Assembly (NCBI GenBank): GCA_018894105.1
Contig: CM032125.1
Span: forward strand, 28,009,032 to 28,073,031
Direction of reading: 5' to 3'
Source of the DNA: Jacaranda mimosifolia
Taxonomy: Eukaryota; Streptophyta; Magnoliopsida; Lamiales; Bignoniaceae
Length of the DNA stretch: 64,000 nt
The position numbers and the translations under genes are program-made. This document shows, piece by piece, positions 46,352 through 58,530 of this stretch (positions are counted from its first letter, which is position 1; every line of letters begins with the position of its first letter). A model generated the notes under the pieces. The model did not search any database. It was not told the origin of the DNA and saw nothing but the letters and a program-made list of their open reading frames with translations.

Positions 46352-47104
46352 ACTTCATTTTGGCATCATTGGTAAGCTTACTCATAGATAGGAGATTAAA
46401 CTTGAACTCAAGAATATGGAGTGTGTTTAGAAGGTTTAAGTTTTCTGTTAGCTAGATAGTTCCAATATGTTGAACAAGTTTAAGGGTACCATTAGGCAAG
46501 TAAATGAGTATAAGTTTGGTAGGATTTTTATAGTTGAGCAAAAGGTTTGTGTCAGTACATATATGGCTAGAGGCTCCTATGTCTACAATCTGAGAGTCAA
46601 CTCCTATTAAATCAAGCGTGCTCAAGGCTAAACGCATAGATGAACCTATAAAATCATTGAGGTGATCAAAGCTCATTTGATTTCCTTCAACCTACTGTTT
46701 TTCTTTCATTATCTTTGTCACTTTCTGCTATACCATATTGACCAGGGTAGATGTCTAGTCATGTGCTTTGGGAGTGCTCTTTTCATTCTAAAAGTCAAGA
46801 AGAGTCTCTATATAATTCACATTCTGTCTCCCTTGCCCTTGACTTCTTTCCTCCTTGAGCTCTTTATACCAATCCGGATGCCCATTCAATTTAAAGCAAC
46901 TCCCTCTAATGTGACCATCTCTACCACAACAAGAACAATGTTTGTCTTCTTTTCTCCCTTGATCCTTCCTATACATATGCTTGACACCTTCTCTTCTATT
47001 AAAATTAGGTTTAGTTCTTGCTGCCATAGCAGCATTTCAGTTAGATTATCGAAAAAGGTATTCACTTCCCTTTGCTTTTTAATATGCAGCATTACTGCTT
47101 TTCC
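46352..47104 (-). pseudogene. Copia gag-protease fragment (second copy)
   Basis: Duplicate of 41637-42390. The minus strand reads a gag zinc knuckle with all ligands (CSCCGRDGHIRGSC, about 46905-46945) and the protease motif QIVDIGASSHICTD (46560-46610) before ending at the duplication junction. The right side joins the chromovirus LTR at 47105. It lacks the rest of pol and is non-functional. Confidence 0.85.
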
Positions 47105-48287
47105 CTGGCGCCATGAACTTTCACATTGTTACTGTATCATTCCTGTTGAATTGGTATTTTGAGTGTCAAATATCATATTGATTTCCTTGATTGATCAATA
47201 TATCTTGGATTTGCCGTGTTGGCATCATTGTTCAATTATTTTGCCATGTTTGGAATTGATCGTTCAAAATATTGATTGAAAATGATATAGGAGAATTGTT
47301 GGGCCGAGAGCTTTGCCAAGCTGTTATGCTTGTGCTATTGTTTTGCCAAGCCATTGTGCTTGTGCCACTGTTGTTGCCAAACTGTCATACTTGTGCTATT
47401 GTTATTGCCGAGCTATCATGCCCATGCTACTGAATTGTTATTGATTGATCGATTGTATTGTTATGAAGGCATAAGGATAATCTAATATGCATAATTATTT
47501 TATTTGATATGCATAATCTGTTGGGCTTGTACTCTTAAATTATTTTAACTCGTGGAGTAATAAGGCTAGAGTGAGTTTCCAGTCTGGATAGGGCTGAAGC
47601 CAAGCTAACTGAGCCATATGTATTTCCTTCCGACTATGATCGATTGAGATGCTCTATACCTCCCGAACAACATCGATCGAGATGATCCCGGGCCTTTTGA
47701 GCTGATGGTTATAACATCCCAACCTGGTAATTGTTATTGTTTGAAAAATATTCATTATCTTCATTCTCGCTTGTTTGAGCTACCACAGTTTCATGTTATT
47801 GAGCTTCATTGTTATTATTGACTCTAGACAGCCATCCATTGCTTTGGCTTATTCTTCACTAAGTCCACCCTCGTATTGTTTATTTCCTTTCAGATAGGTA
47901 TGAGACTGGAGGCTCGAACAGATAGTTATGGCTTGACATTTTGTATTGAGTTTGGTGGATGTATGTTCATATATGAGTTCACTGTTTAATATGTCTGGAT
48001 ATTAGAAGTTTTGTGATATGTCAGGAGGAGTATGAGACTTTTGGAATGTATGTATGATATTTCTTATGCTGATATCTATTTTGAATGACGATGGGTTATT
48101 AGTATGACTTTCGCACTCTGATATTATTGTATTAAGTTTAAAGCATGCTGTAAGTTGTCATCACTGTGGTTTATTGGAGAGTTTTGGAAAAAATTTCATG
48201 GGCCTATTAGATATATTATTGCATGCTATAGGATTGATTTAAGTGGCATTCTGGCATTTGGGTGATATCCCGTGTGGGGGTGTTACA
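47105..48287 (+). repeat. 5' LTR of the chromovirus, missing its first 1.9 kb
   Basis: Matches 56191-57370 of the 3' LTR almost base for base in order (1183 against 1180 bases) and ends GGGGGTGTTACA at 48287. The left edge is the junction with the copia fragment. Confidence 0.9.
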
Positions 48288-48291
48288 GAGG

Positions 48292-48303
48292 TGGTATTGG
48301 AGT
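48292..48303 (+). other. Primer binding site (tRNA-Met type, degenerate)
   Basis: TGGTATTGGAGT, four bases after the LTR end and followed by ttaggttt. It matches the usual TGGTATCAGAGC at eight to nine positions. Context (LTR end, then PBS, then interior) makes the assignment clear. Confidence 0.75.
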
Positions 48304-48481
48304 TTAGGTTTGGAAAACCTGAGCTTTGCTGATACGGGATTTTGGGAATTAACATTGGGATGTTTTTCCTAGGACAAGATTGTAATGTGTTTTATAGTTT
48401 TAGCTTTAAATGAATTGTTGTTAATCAAAAGAAGTTATGTATTTCAGGATGGTGATTGTGTGAAGAGAGGGCAAGGAACCT

Positions 48482-49315
48482 ATGGAAGAAAATGAGAGTT
48501 TGGAGTCTCTTAGCAAAAGAATTGAGGCATCAAAAGCTGAGAAGAAAAAGATGAATAAGATATGTTAAACTCTTTAGGATATACTTTATGATATGAGAGG
48601 AAATCTGAGAGACAGGCAGGCTGAGAATAATTATTTGAGGTCTGTTATGGTGAATAGAAATGATATAGTAACTACGTTAATGAAAGATGTGGAGAGGAAA
48701 GAACGAAGGGTTAGCATTGCTGAAGCCCAAATTGAAGAACTTCAGTCTATTCGTGAGCATATGGAAGAAACTTTTAAGTTGTTGGAAGTTGATTCTATGA
48801 GAATTCATGAGATGATTCACCTCAAAATAAATGAGATTCGAGGAATGATGGCTCATTTCGAGAAAGCTATTGATCAGGTTATTGGTATGGGTTTAGGTAT
48901 CGATGTTAGTGCGGAACCTTCGAGTATACATCCTACCTCAGAGCAGGGATAGGGATTAGGCATACTTATTGAGGATGTAGTTGAGAGAGTGTTTGCTGTG
49001 GCACCTACAACAGAGCTAGTAGAGGACAGAGATGATGAGGATCCCGATGAGGAGCCTAAGTTAGATCTGGTACTGGAGTTTTTGGTGGATGAGCCACCTA
49101 AGGATGCTGATGTAGAGATACCAATACCGGATGAGGATACTGATGTAGAGATACCGATACCAGATAAGGATGTGGAGATGTTGATGCCAGCTGAGGTGGA
49201 TATAGAAATGATGATACCCGCTGATGATGATAAGATAGAGATACCTATGGATGATGAGGAGGTTGATGAGGAGCACACTGAGTTAGTTATTACAAATTTT
49301 GAGGACATGGACTGA
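48482..49315 (+). pseudogene. Extra ORF between PBS and gag: coiled coil plus acidic repeats
   Basis: One reading frame runs from ATG 48482 to the stop at 49313-49315 (277 codons), broken only by stops at 48566, 48575 and 48950; no frameshift is needed. The N-terminal half is charged and helical (MEENESLESLSKRIEASKAE, then VERKERR, AQIEEL, MEETFKLLE, LKINEIRG) and predicted by eye to be a coiled coil. The C-terminal half is very acidic, with a tandem 33-base repeat encoding DVEIPIPDED-like units at about 49109-49174. It lies 190 bases after the PBS and 410 before gag, in its own frame. It has no zinc knuckle and no resemblance to gag, protease or env that I recognise. A decayed homologue sits at the same place in the element at 26160-36762. 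Function unknown. Confidence 0.75.
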
Positions 49316-49724
49316 GTATTTCTAACTAAGATGTGGGCTTTTGTGTATATAAAATGGCAGTAGGCCTAGATATGTCACTTTTATATGTATAGACTATCGG
49401 TATGACCTAGGCAGGTTAGTACGAGCTTGTTGCTTACAAGCAATGAGTGATCTTTCGCATTAGTCCGGTCATTTTCCATGACCTAGCATATAGTTAGCTT
49501 AGCAACCTTTTAAAATTTTGAAATTTGACTTGTACATACTATCGTAACTGCTAATGCTAACTTATTTTATAAATGAAATTTCCACTTGTTACTATAAACT
49601 ATATAGTGTGTAGTATTATAATGGTTCTTCTATTCTTTTAAATTTTGCAATTTTTTTAGAATTGATTAGCGATTGAGAATTATTGATGAATTAATGATTT
49701 AGGCTTGAGTATTAAATAAGGGCG

Positions 49725-50870
49725 ATGGTTTCTCATGAAAGTAATGATGTTCTTGCGGCAATATGAGAGGGTCGTAAGGGTAGGCTAATTGGAAGGAGAC
49801 CTAATATGGCTCGAAACCCTAGACGAGAAGCCCATATATATCAGCAACCCTAGAATGAAGAAGAAGTTTCACAAATAGATTTGGAGGGTCAGTCACCTAT
49901 AGATTAACCTGTTGAACCTAGAAATCATGAGGGGAAAAGTCAACAGCCATGTAGGCATGCAAAAGGAAGAAGGGCGAGAGTAATTCATGAGGTTGTTAAT
50001 GATCGAGCTTTGGAGAGATTTTTACGATTCCAACCTCCTAAGTATTCAGGAGAACCTGATGATAGAAAAGCGAAAGAGTGGTTTGATAATCTAGAGAACA
50101 TATTTGAAACTCTTCATTACTCTGAAGTGCAAAAGGTTCATTTTGCTACTTTTCTATTAGCTAGTCTTAGACGTAGTTGGTGGAAGATGGTAGACCAGAG
50201 ATGGACTGCAGCAGGGACCTACCGGACTTGGGCAAATTTTACCAGGGAATTTATGGATAAATATGTTCCGCTGGTACTCAAGCAGTTTAGAGAAAGAGAG
50301 TTCATGAACTTGGTACAAGAAGGGCAAACCATTAGTCAGTGTGAGGTTGCTTACAGTCGATTGATTCAGTATGCTTTCTATATATTACAAGATAAAAGTT
50401 GACAGACACGTCAATTTATTCAAGGATTGCGACCAGAATTTAGACATGGATTAGCTCTCTATGACATACCAAATTTTAATGTGGCGGTCAGTAAAGCTTT
50501 ACAAGTGGAGTCAAAACTCCAAGACATTCGAAGGATCAAGGATAGAACTCAAAAAAATAGGCTATATTATGGGAGATAGAGCAGTTTGAGAAGAAAACAA
50601 CCACATTTACAGATCGAGAAGTTACCATCTCGAGTACCCTAGTCAGGCAGAAACCCCAACCAAACTTAGGAAGAGACACAACGATAGTGTAGATATTGTG
50701 GTAGATTGGGATATGAAGAGGCTACTTGCTAGATGAAATAAGGGAAGTGTCTGAGATGTGGAAGTAACCAACATTTTTTAAAAGACTGTCCTAGGAGGGA
50801 AGCCCCAACCACAATAGCTAGAGAGAAACAAGTGGTGGGCGCTAAAGGTAAACAAAAGGTTTAGGGTCGT
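49725..50870 (+). pseudogene. Chromovirus gag
   Basis: In-frame ATG at 49725 (MVSHESNDVLAA), with early stops at about 49764, 49851 and 49905. The conserved capsid part is open at 50010-50402 (RFQPPKYSGEPDD, WFDNLENIFETL, RRSWWKMV, WANFTREF). After a TGA at 50400 the frame continues (FIQGLRPEFRHGLALYD, ALQVESKLQDI) to two CCHC-type motifs. The first is CRYCGRLGYEEATC (His replaced by Tyr) and the second is CLRCGSNQHFLKDCP (all ligands present, about 50750-50792). It forms virus-like particles in working relatives; this copy cannot. Confidence 0.85.
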
Positions 50871-53800
50871 GCATATGCGTTAACAGGAGAAGATGCACCT
50901 AATCCAAATGAGGTAGTTGAAGGTGTGGTCTCTATAACTGGTATTTTTGGTAATGCCTTGTATGATCTCGGTGTATCTCATTCCTTTATATCTTCTACTT
51001 TTTCTCAAAAATAGAGCAAACAACCAAAAACTATGACTTATCAAATAGAGGTTGTGACTCCATTAGGGAAAAGCCTGACCACATATATAATATACTAGGA
51101 TTGTCCAGTGCTAATAGGATATGAGATATATTTAGCTAACCTTATATAGATGCCTTCTCAGGGAATGGATTGGTTATATAGACATCAGGCACAGATGAAT
51201 TGTTTCACAAAAAGTATTACTCTTGGATGTAAATTGCCGATATCTTTTCACTCCATCTCAGATAAAGCTACCTTGTTGTCACTAATATCTGCATTAGAGG
51301 TAAAAAGAATTCTCAAGGAAGTTGGACAAAGATTCTTAGCCTATCTCATAAATAGCCCCCAAGACACTGCGAAGTTGGAAGAAGTGAATGTAGTCCCCAA
51401 GTATCCGAAAGTATTTCCAGAAGAGCTGAATTCAATTCCTCATGATAAAGAAATAGAATTTGTTATTCACACTCTACCAGGAGCAGAGCCTATATCAAAA
51501 ACTCCCTATAGAATGGCTCCTGCAGAGTTGAAGGAGTTAAAGGAGCAACTTCAGGAGCTGTTAGAGAAAAAGTTTATAAGATCAAGCACTTCTCCTTGGG
51601 GAGCTCCGGTATTGTTTGTTAAGAAGAAAGATGGATCTCTGAGAATGTGCATTGACTATATAGGGAGCTGAATAAAGTCACAATTAAAAATAAGTATCCC
51701 CTATCACACGTAGAAGAGTTGTTTGATTTACTAAAAAGGGCTACAATCTTTTGAAAATTGGATCTAAGGCAATAGCATTATAAATTAAAGATCAGAGATG
51801 AGGATATACCAAAAACTATCTTCAATTCCTGATATGGTCCTTTCAAATTTTAGTGATACCTTTTGGTTTGACCAATACACCGACAACATTTATAGATATG
51901 ATGCATCGAGTATTCTGATCATATTTAGATCAGTTTGTAGTTATCTTCATAGATGACATCTTGATATATTCGAAGACTCGAGAAGAGCATGCAAAGTATT
52001 TACACTTAGTACTCAAAACTTTGAAAGAGCATAAGTTATATGCTAAGTTTAGTAAATGCGAGTTCTGGAGAGAATAGGTAACTTTTCTTGGACATATCAT
52101 TTCCCAGAATGGAGTGGAAGTTGATCCCTCCAAGGTCAAGGCAATAGTTAATTGGAAAAGACTTGAGAATATCATGAAAGTTCATAGTTTCCAGGGTTTA
52201 GCTGGTTATTATTGAAGATTTGTTCAAGATTTCTCTAAAATAACCAGTCCTCTGACTAAGTTAACCCAAAAGAATCAACCCTTTGATTGGAGTGAAGAAT
52301 GTGAAAGGAACTTTCAAGAGCTAGACTCACCTAGTCACAACTCCGGTTTTAGCTTTGCCTTATCGGTTAAAAGACTTTTTGGTTTATATAGACGCTTCCA
52401 AGGAAGGATTAGGATGTGTGCTAATGCAGAAAGGACGTGTCATTGCTTATGCACCTAGGAAACATAAACCACATAAAGAGAATTACCCAACTCATGATTT
52501 GGAGTTAGCAACGGGGATATTCACATTGTCTAAATGGAAACATTATCTATATAGGGCTACATTTGAAGTATATACTGATCATAAGAGTCTTAAGTATCTA
52601 CACTTTCAAAAAAATTTGAATATGAGACAACGATGATGGGTAGAATTTCTTGAAGATTATGAATTTTCAATTTCATACCATCTAGGGAAAGCCAATGTGG
52701 TGGCGGATGCGTTGGGTTGTAGAGCTGGATTAGCTCATTTGAAAGGAACAAAGATAAAGGTTCAAAAGTCAGATGGGTGATGAGAATGAAACAAAAAGTT
52801 TGGCTTGCAAGAATAAATATGCAACCAGAATTGCATAAAAAATACGACGGCATAGACCAATGATAAATGGATATCTGAAAAGAAGGAAGCATTCAAGAAG
52901 TTTAGGGAATCAGAATTCAGTACTGACAGTTAAGGTACTCTTTTGTTTCGTAAGAGAATTTGTGTGCTTGAAGAATTAAGAGCAAGATTATTGGAAGAGG
53001 CACACAAATCAAGGTTTGCGATCCATCCTGGAGGTACCAAAATGTACTGAGACTTGAGAAAATAGTTTTGGTGGAATGGAATGAAGAAAGATGTCACCAA
53101 ATATGTATGAAGATGTCTAACCTGTCAATTGGTAAAGATAGAACATCAGCGACCATCAAGATTACTTCAACCACTCCCAATACCAAATTGGAAATAGGAG
53201 CAAATAACTATGGACTTTGTAATAGGTCTGCCAATGGTTCAAGGTGAATATGATAGTATATGGCTAATAGTGGGCAGATTAACCAAATCTGTGCACTTTC
53301 TATCTGTCAAGACATAGTACAAAGTTGAGGAATTGGTTGAAGTGTATATTAAGTAGATAGTTAGGTTTTATGGAATTCCAGTTAGTATTGTGTCTGATTG
53401 GGATCCCTAGTTTACCTCGAGGCATTGGAGGGCCCTGCAGGAACATTTGGGCATAAAGTTGTATTTCAGTTCTGCTGTTCACCCTCAAACAGATGGACAA
53501 TCGAAAAAAACTATATGAATTATGGAAGATATGTTACATGTATGTGTTTTAGATTTTAGTAAACGCTGGGATCAACATCTACCCCTAGTTGCATTTACAT
53601 ACAATAATAGTTATTAAACAACCATTCAGATGGCCCCGTATGAAGCCCTATATGGCAGAAAGTGTCGATCACCACTACATTGGGATATTGAGGAATATAA
53701 GAGCAAATAACATAATTCCTTGGAAACCATAAGACCTGAACTGATCTAGGAGACTATTGAAAAAACACATATCATTAAGCAAAGAATGAGAACTGCACAA

Positions 53801-54268
53801 GACAAGCAAAAGAGTTTTGCAGATAAAAGAAAAAGGGATTTCGAATTTGAAGTCGGTGATTAGGTATTTCTTAAAATTTTTCCAAGAAAGAGTACTCGAA
53901 GGATCGACAAAGGTGGAAAACTTACCCCTAGATACATTAGCCCCTATTGAATATGTGAACGAATCAGATCAGTAACAAATCGATTAGAGTTGCCTCCTAA
54001 TGTGACGGGCATTCATGATGTTTTCCATGTATCACAACTTCGAAAGTATCATCCTAACCCTTCTCATATCATTTCCTATACTAATGTGTCTCTGCAAAGT
54101 GATCTTACATATGAGGATCAACCAGTAAGAAGTGTGGATCGAAAGTTTCGAGAACAGAGAAATAGAAAGATTCCTCAAGTAAAAGTCCTTTGGCGAAACT
54201 ATAATGTCAAAGAAGCAACTTGGGAGCTTGAAGAAGTTATGCATCAACAATATCCCGGTCTTTTTTAG
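50871..54268 (+). pseudogene. Chromovirus pol: protease, RT, RNase H, integrase, chromodomain
   Basis: Domains in order: protease at about 50930-51010 (ALYDLGVSHSFIS in place of DSGAS; Leu replaces the catalytic-motif Ser). Reverse transcriptase is at about 51480-52340 ([22 protein letters not shown], active site FIDD at 51940-51951 intact). RNase H is at 52355-52750 ([20 protein letters not shown]). Integrase is at about 52980-53700, with zinc region CLTCQLVK, first Asp in TMDFVIGLP and second in SDWDP; the third catalytic Glu reads Lys in DGQSKKT. A GPF/Y-like segment (DVFHVSQLRKY, 54010) and a chromodomain (QVKVLWRNYNVKEATWE, to the TAG at 54266) close it. Stops such as 52075, 52213 and 53195 are single C-to-T or G-to-A changes from Gln, Arg and Trp codons. 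Confidence 0.9.
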
Positions 54269-54306
54269 CACTCAGTGAGAATATGGAGGACCAGATTCCT
54301 TTAGCC

Positions 54307-54318
54307 GGGGGGGGGGGG
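54307..54318 (+). other. Polypurine tract (G12)
   Basis: A run of 12 G immediately before the 3' LTR start (TGTAACATCCC at 54320), in the position of the plus-strand primer for retrotransposon replication. Confidence 0.85.
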
Positions 54319-54319
54319 T

Positions 54320-57300
54320 TGTAACATCCCTAGAATTTTTATTTTATATGATATTTTCAAATTCTCCAAACTTGATAATTAAAATAATATCTAACATAAT
54401 AAATAAATATATATACATATATTTTGTTAGTTCGTGGGCTTAAATGTAAATTTAGATGATTAAATTTCATCCTTCTATTTCTAATAGGGGTTAATGTTTG
54501 AAATTTTATTAGTTTTGGATTCAATGTGAAACCACCATTAAATTATAGGATTCATGTGAGGTAAGTATTGATTTGAAGGACTTAGGTGTGGTTAGCAAAA
54601 ATTTAGGGGGGCTCAATTGTGATTATGGAAAATTTTAATAACAAAAATAAGTTTTTCTCTTTTTCTTTTTTCATTCCTTCCCTTCCATTTATCATATTTA
54701 CCACGGTACATACCCATCTCTTCACCACCGACAAAACTTACCTCTACTGTGAGCCACCTTATATCAACCAACATTCACCATCACCCTGCCACCTTAAACT
54801 TGAAAACCACCTACCCTTAGTCATTTCAGGCGAGAACACCAAAGTACTTAAGAAGAAACCAACGAAAATGGAAGGAAAAATGGGTTATCTCTCTAGTGGC
54901 TTTTGACAGCTAAAATTAGTACCATTATGTCGAGTTGAGCTCAAGGATCACTCCGGTACTCACGAATCATTAAATAGACCACCGTAGGAGGAGAAACTTC
55001 ACAAAAAAACTGCACGGTAGTGTTAGAATGAAAAACTAATTGGAGCATTAGATTCTTAAGGTTGAGGAGCAGCTTTTGGTGGCAGTTTCAGAATTTTTTG
55101 GTGGCAGCGGGTGGCAGTGACCAAACAAAATGTTCGTCTCGATGAGGAGAAGCCATGCATGAAGGCTGATCGTCGTTCCTCTTTTTCAATAATTCAATAT
55201 ATGGGTAATTGTTCGAAAATGAAATTTAGCTTGTTGCATGTATTTGTATACATGTATTCCTTATTCAAATCTTGCATTTTGAAGGATAATGAAGAAAATG
55301 ATCGATCAGAACAGCTATGCATAAGATTGGAACGTTCTTGCACGATAAATAAGTTTATTAAACTATAGGCTAGAAGGCTTATTAAGTATAGAAAACCCTA
55401 ATTCCATGTTATTTGCGACTTAAGTAACAAAATTTGGGATTTTATAAAAAAAATTGGATTGTTATTATTGACCTAGTATCTATTATAAGGTTAAATGGGT
55501 AAGTTAGGGACTCAATTGTATTCTTTTGATGGTATAAGCTGAAACCCGTACATATTTCATATATCCAGTACGTATAATATATCATGCAGTATTAATGCTA
55601 ATACTGCAAAGAGAGATCTTAACTATTATGTTATTCGGGGATTATTGCATTTGATTATAATTAAGTATGATTGATATAGATATTCAGAATTGAACGAGGG
55701 TTTAATTTGTAAATTATCCTTTTAAATAGGTGATGAGGATTTAGGTTTTGGAGACCAATAGGATTCTGACTTATTGCTAAAATTGACAAGGTTAGGATCC
55801 GCCAATCTGGCAACCTTTAGACCTATCATTTCCTCGACAAACCATTGTAAGGGTAATTGCTTTGATTATCATACTCTGTTGATTATTGTTACCCCTGTGA
55901 GGGTTCTACCGCTTGGTTCTTGATTTGTTGAGCCTAATCTATAGCCATTGTTGAACCCGTTAGGTTCTGCTGATTTGATATCTATCGTGATTCGTTATTG
56001 ATTCTCAAAACCTATGCAGTTCTCTTGATTTGAAATTGATTGATATTTGATCTATTTTATTGAAAATGACCGTCCAGATCGACTTCTATAAAGATTTGTG
56101 AAAATTGATTTCTTTTTCTAAAAACTAAATTGTATGGCCGAGTGGCCTGTGTTTTCTTTAAAACCGTTCTGAATGCACTGATTTACTGTTCTGGCACCAT
56201 AAACTTTCATAGTGTTACTATATCATTCCTCTTGAATTAGTGTTTTGAGTGTCAAATATCGTATTGATTTCCTTGATTGATTAGTATATCATGGATTTGC
56301 CGTGTTGGCATCATTGTTCAATTATTCTGCCATGTTGGCAATTGATCATTCAAAGTATTGATTAAAAATGATATAGGAGAATTGTTGGGCCAAGAGCCTT
56401 GCCAGGTTGTTATGCTTGTGCTATTGTTTTGCCAAGCCATCGTGCTTATGCTATTGTTGTTGCCAAGCTATCACACTTGTGCTATTGTTATTGTCGAGCT
56501 GTCATGCTCATGCCACTGAATTGTTATTGATTGATCGATTGTATTGTTATGGAGGGATAAGGATAATTTTATATGTATAATTATTTTATTTTATTGTCGG
56601 GCTTGCACTCTTAAATTGTTTTAGCTCGTGGAGCAATAAGGTTGGAGTGAGTTTTCAATTTGGATCGGGCTGAAGCTAAGCCAACTGAGTCGTCTGCATT
56701 TTCTCCCGACTGTGTTCGGTTGAGATGTTCTATACCTCCCAAACAGCATCGATCAAGTTGATCCCGGGGCCTTTTGAGCTGACGGCTACAGCATCCAAAC
56801 CTAGCAATTGTTATTGTTTGAAAAATGTTCATTATCTTCATTCTGGCTTGTTTGAGCTTCCACAGTTTCATGCTATCGAGCTTCATTGTTATTATTGACT
56901 CTAGACAGCCATCTATTGTTTTGCCTTATTCCTCACTAAGTCCTTAAACTCACCCTCGTACCGTTTATTTCCTTTCAGACAGGTATGAGACTAGAGGATT
57001 GGGCTGAGAGTTATGGCTTGACAGTTTTTATTGAGTTTGGTGAATGTATGTTCATATGTGAGTTCACCATTTAATATGTCTGGATATTAGAAGTGTTGTG
57101 ATATGCCGGGAAGAGTATGAGACTTTTGGAATGTATGTATGGTATTTCTTATGCTGGTATCTATTTTGAATGACGATAGGTTATTAGTATGACTTCCGCA
57201 CTTTGATATTATTGTATTAAGTTTAAAGCATGTTGTGAGTTGCGATCTGTGGTTTATTGGAGAGTTTTGGAAAAAAAATTATGGGCTTATCGGATATGTT

Positions 57301-57370
57301 ATTGCATGCTATAGGATTAATTTGAGTGGCATTCTGGCATTTGGGTGATATCCCGAGTGGGGGTGCTACA
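54320..57370 (+). repeat. 3' LTR of the chromovirus, full length
   Basis: 3051 bp, beginning TGTAACATCCC and ending GGGGGTGCTACA. The last 1180 bases match the 5' LTR remnant and the solo LTR at 42391. Phrases such as cgccaatctggcaacc (55799) occur in reverse in the minus-strand LTRs (e.g. 33090), linking the families. Short frames at 54619-54906 and 55111-55368 lie within it and are not considered genes. Confidence 0.9.
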
Positions 57371-58453
57371 TTTTATATGAAATGAAATTTAAATTAATTG
57401 AAAAGAAAAAAGAAACATCATTATATACTGCTCATTGGAAAAAGAAGTCCTACAATTGAAAATATAAAATTGTACTATGAATAATGTAGAAATAAAATGT
57501 AAAAGGAATAATTGTAGATTAATAAAATTTATATATAAAATAAATACTACATTTATCTACTAATCTTATGATAAGTTAAATTTACAAGATAGAATTTTGG
57601 GATAAGAGTACTTAACATGATGCTTATAAAATATTTTTTTTAATTATAAACTTATTTAGTGAGATAAAAATATGATTACAAATTTTTTTGAATTATCTTC
57701 TGGGATAGAAATTTATATGGCAATTCCGGATAAACACAATATGATATTTTAGTTATAATAGATAGGCTAATCATATTAAAATGAAATATAAAAATAAATA
57801 AACAACCAATGAGAAATTTTTAATTGAATTAAAATACTCAAAATTATGAGAATTTGACATTTGGCTAAAATTGCACAATTATAATCAAAATTGCCTAATT
57901 GTGGATCCCACACCATTGTGCTATATGTAATAGTGTGTGTATATATATATGAGATAAATAGATATATATATATACAGAGAGAGAGAGAGAAAGAGAGAGA
58001 GATTATTAATATTTAATTTAAATAATTTAAATGAATAGATCATTAATTTTAACTAAAAATACTTAATTTTTAATTATCATTTATTAGTTTTCTGAAAAAT
58101 GAACTTTTTATTGGGCTTGAAGTCAAAAATTGATTTTCTAGATCTATTGAATTAATTAATTTTTTAAAAAGACAAAAATTAAGATCAATTGATGAAATAT
58201 TTACCTATTTTAATTTTGCAAAACCCAAAACAAATTCTTAGACATATATTTACAATTAAGTAATCAAGCGAAGACAATTAAGTTAAGACTGTTATGGCAT
58301 TTTCATTTTTTTTACAGGGGTCTAGCCGGATAAATCTTAAGAGACTTATAATTAAAACAACCTTGTTTTTACTTCAATAAGACCGAGGTAAAGAGATAAA
58401 AATAAGTGAATATACATTTCAAAAAAAAAAAAATCTTAGATTTTTTTTTTTTT

Positions 58454-58530
58454 TTGGGTTGTATTTCAGTAGCTATGAATGTTAGATTTTTTATTTTTTT
58501 TTGGGTTGTATTTCAGTAGCTATGATTGAG
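58454..58530 (+). repeat. 47-bp tandem duplication private to this copy
   Basis: ttgggttgtatttcagtagc at 58454 recurs at 58501 with its T-rich lead-in. The paralogous place near 44740 has a single unit, so it arose after the segmental duplication. Confidence 0.85.

Larger units (their letters stand above)
41637..46354 (+). repeat. Tandem segmental duplication, unit 1 (4.7 kb)
   Basis: Contains, in order, a copia gag/protease fragment, a gypsy LTR missing its first part, and flanking DNA with nsLTP copy B. The same order occurs in 46352-60057, except that a full gypsy interior and second LTR are present there. The units meet at 46352-46354, where nsLTP intron sequence (tgaatt) runs into copia sequence (cttcattttggc) across a shared ACT. 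The size difference (about 9.0 kb) is close to one LTR plus one interior (3051 + 6032 bases). Confidence 0.8.
47105..57370 (+). mobile_element. Ty3/gypsy chromovirus (Tekay/Del-like) with truncated 5' LTR
   Basis: The layout from left to right is a truncated 5' LTR (47105-48287), primer site (48292), extra ORF (48482-49315), gag (49725 onward), pol with C-terminal chromodomain (to 54268), polypurine tract (54307-54318) and full 3' LTR (54320-57370). The chromodomain, the DVFHVSQLRKY motif before it, long LTRs and TGTAACA/TGTTACA ends point to a chromovirus, probably the Tekay lineage. Stops throughout the coding region show it is inactive. The 5' target duplication was lost with the LTR start. 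Confidence 0.9.

Noticed and set aside
48874..49308. 144-codon Ser/Gly/Ile-rich minus-strand open frame
   Set aside because: It is the antisense shadow of the acidic repeat tail of the extra ORF.
54619..55368. Two open frames of 85-95 codons
   Set aside because: Inside the 3' LTR; no recognisable protein family.
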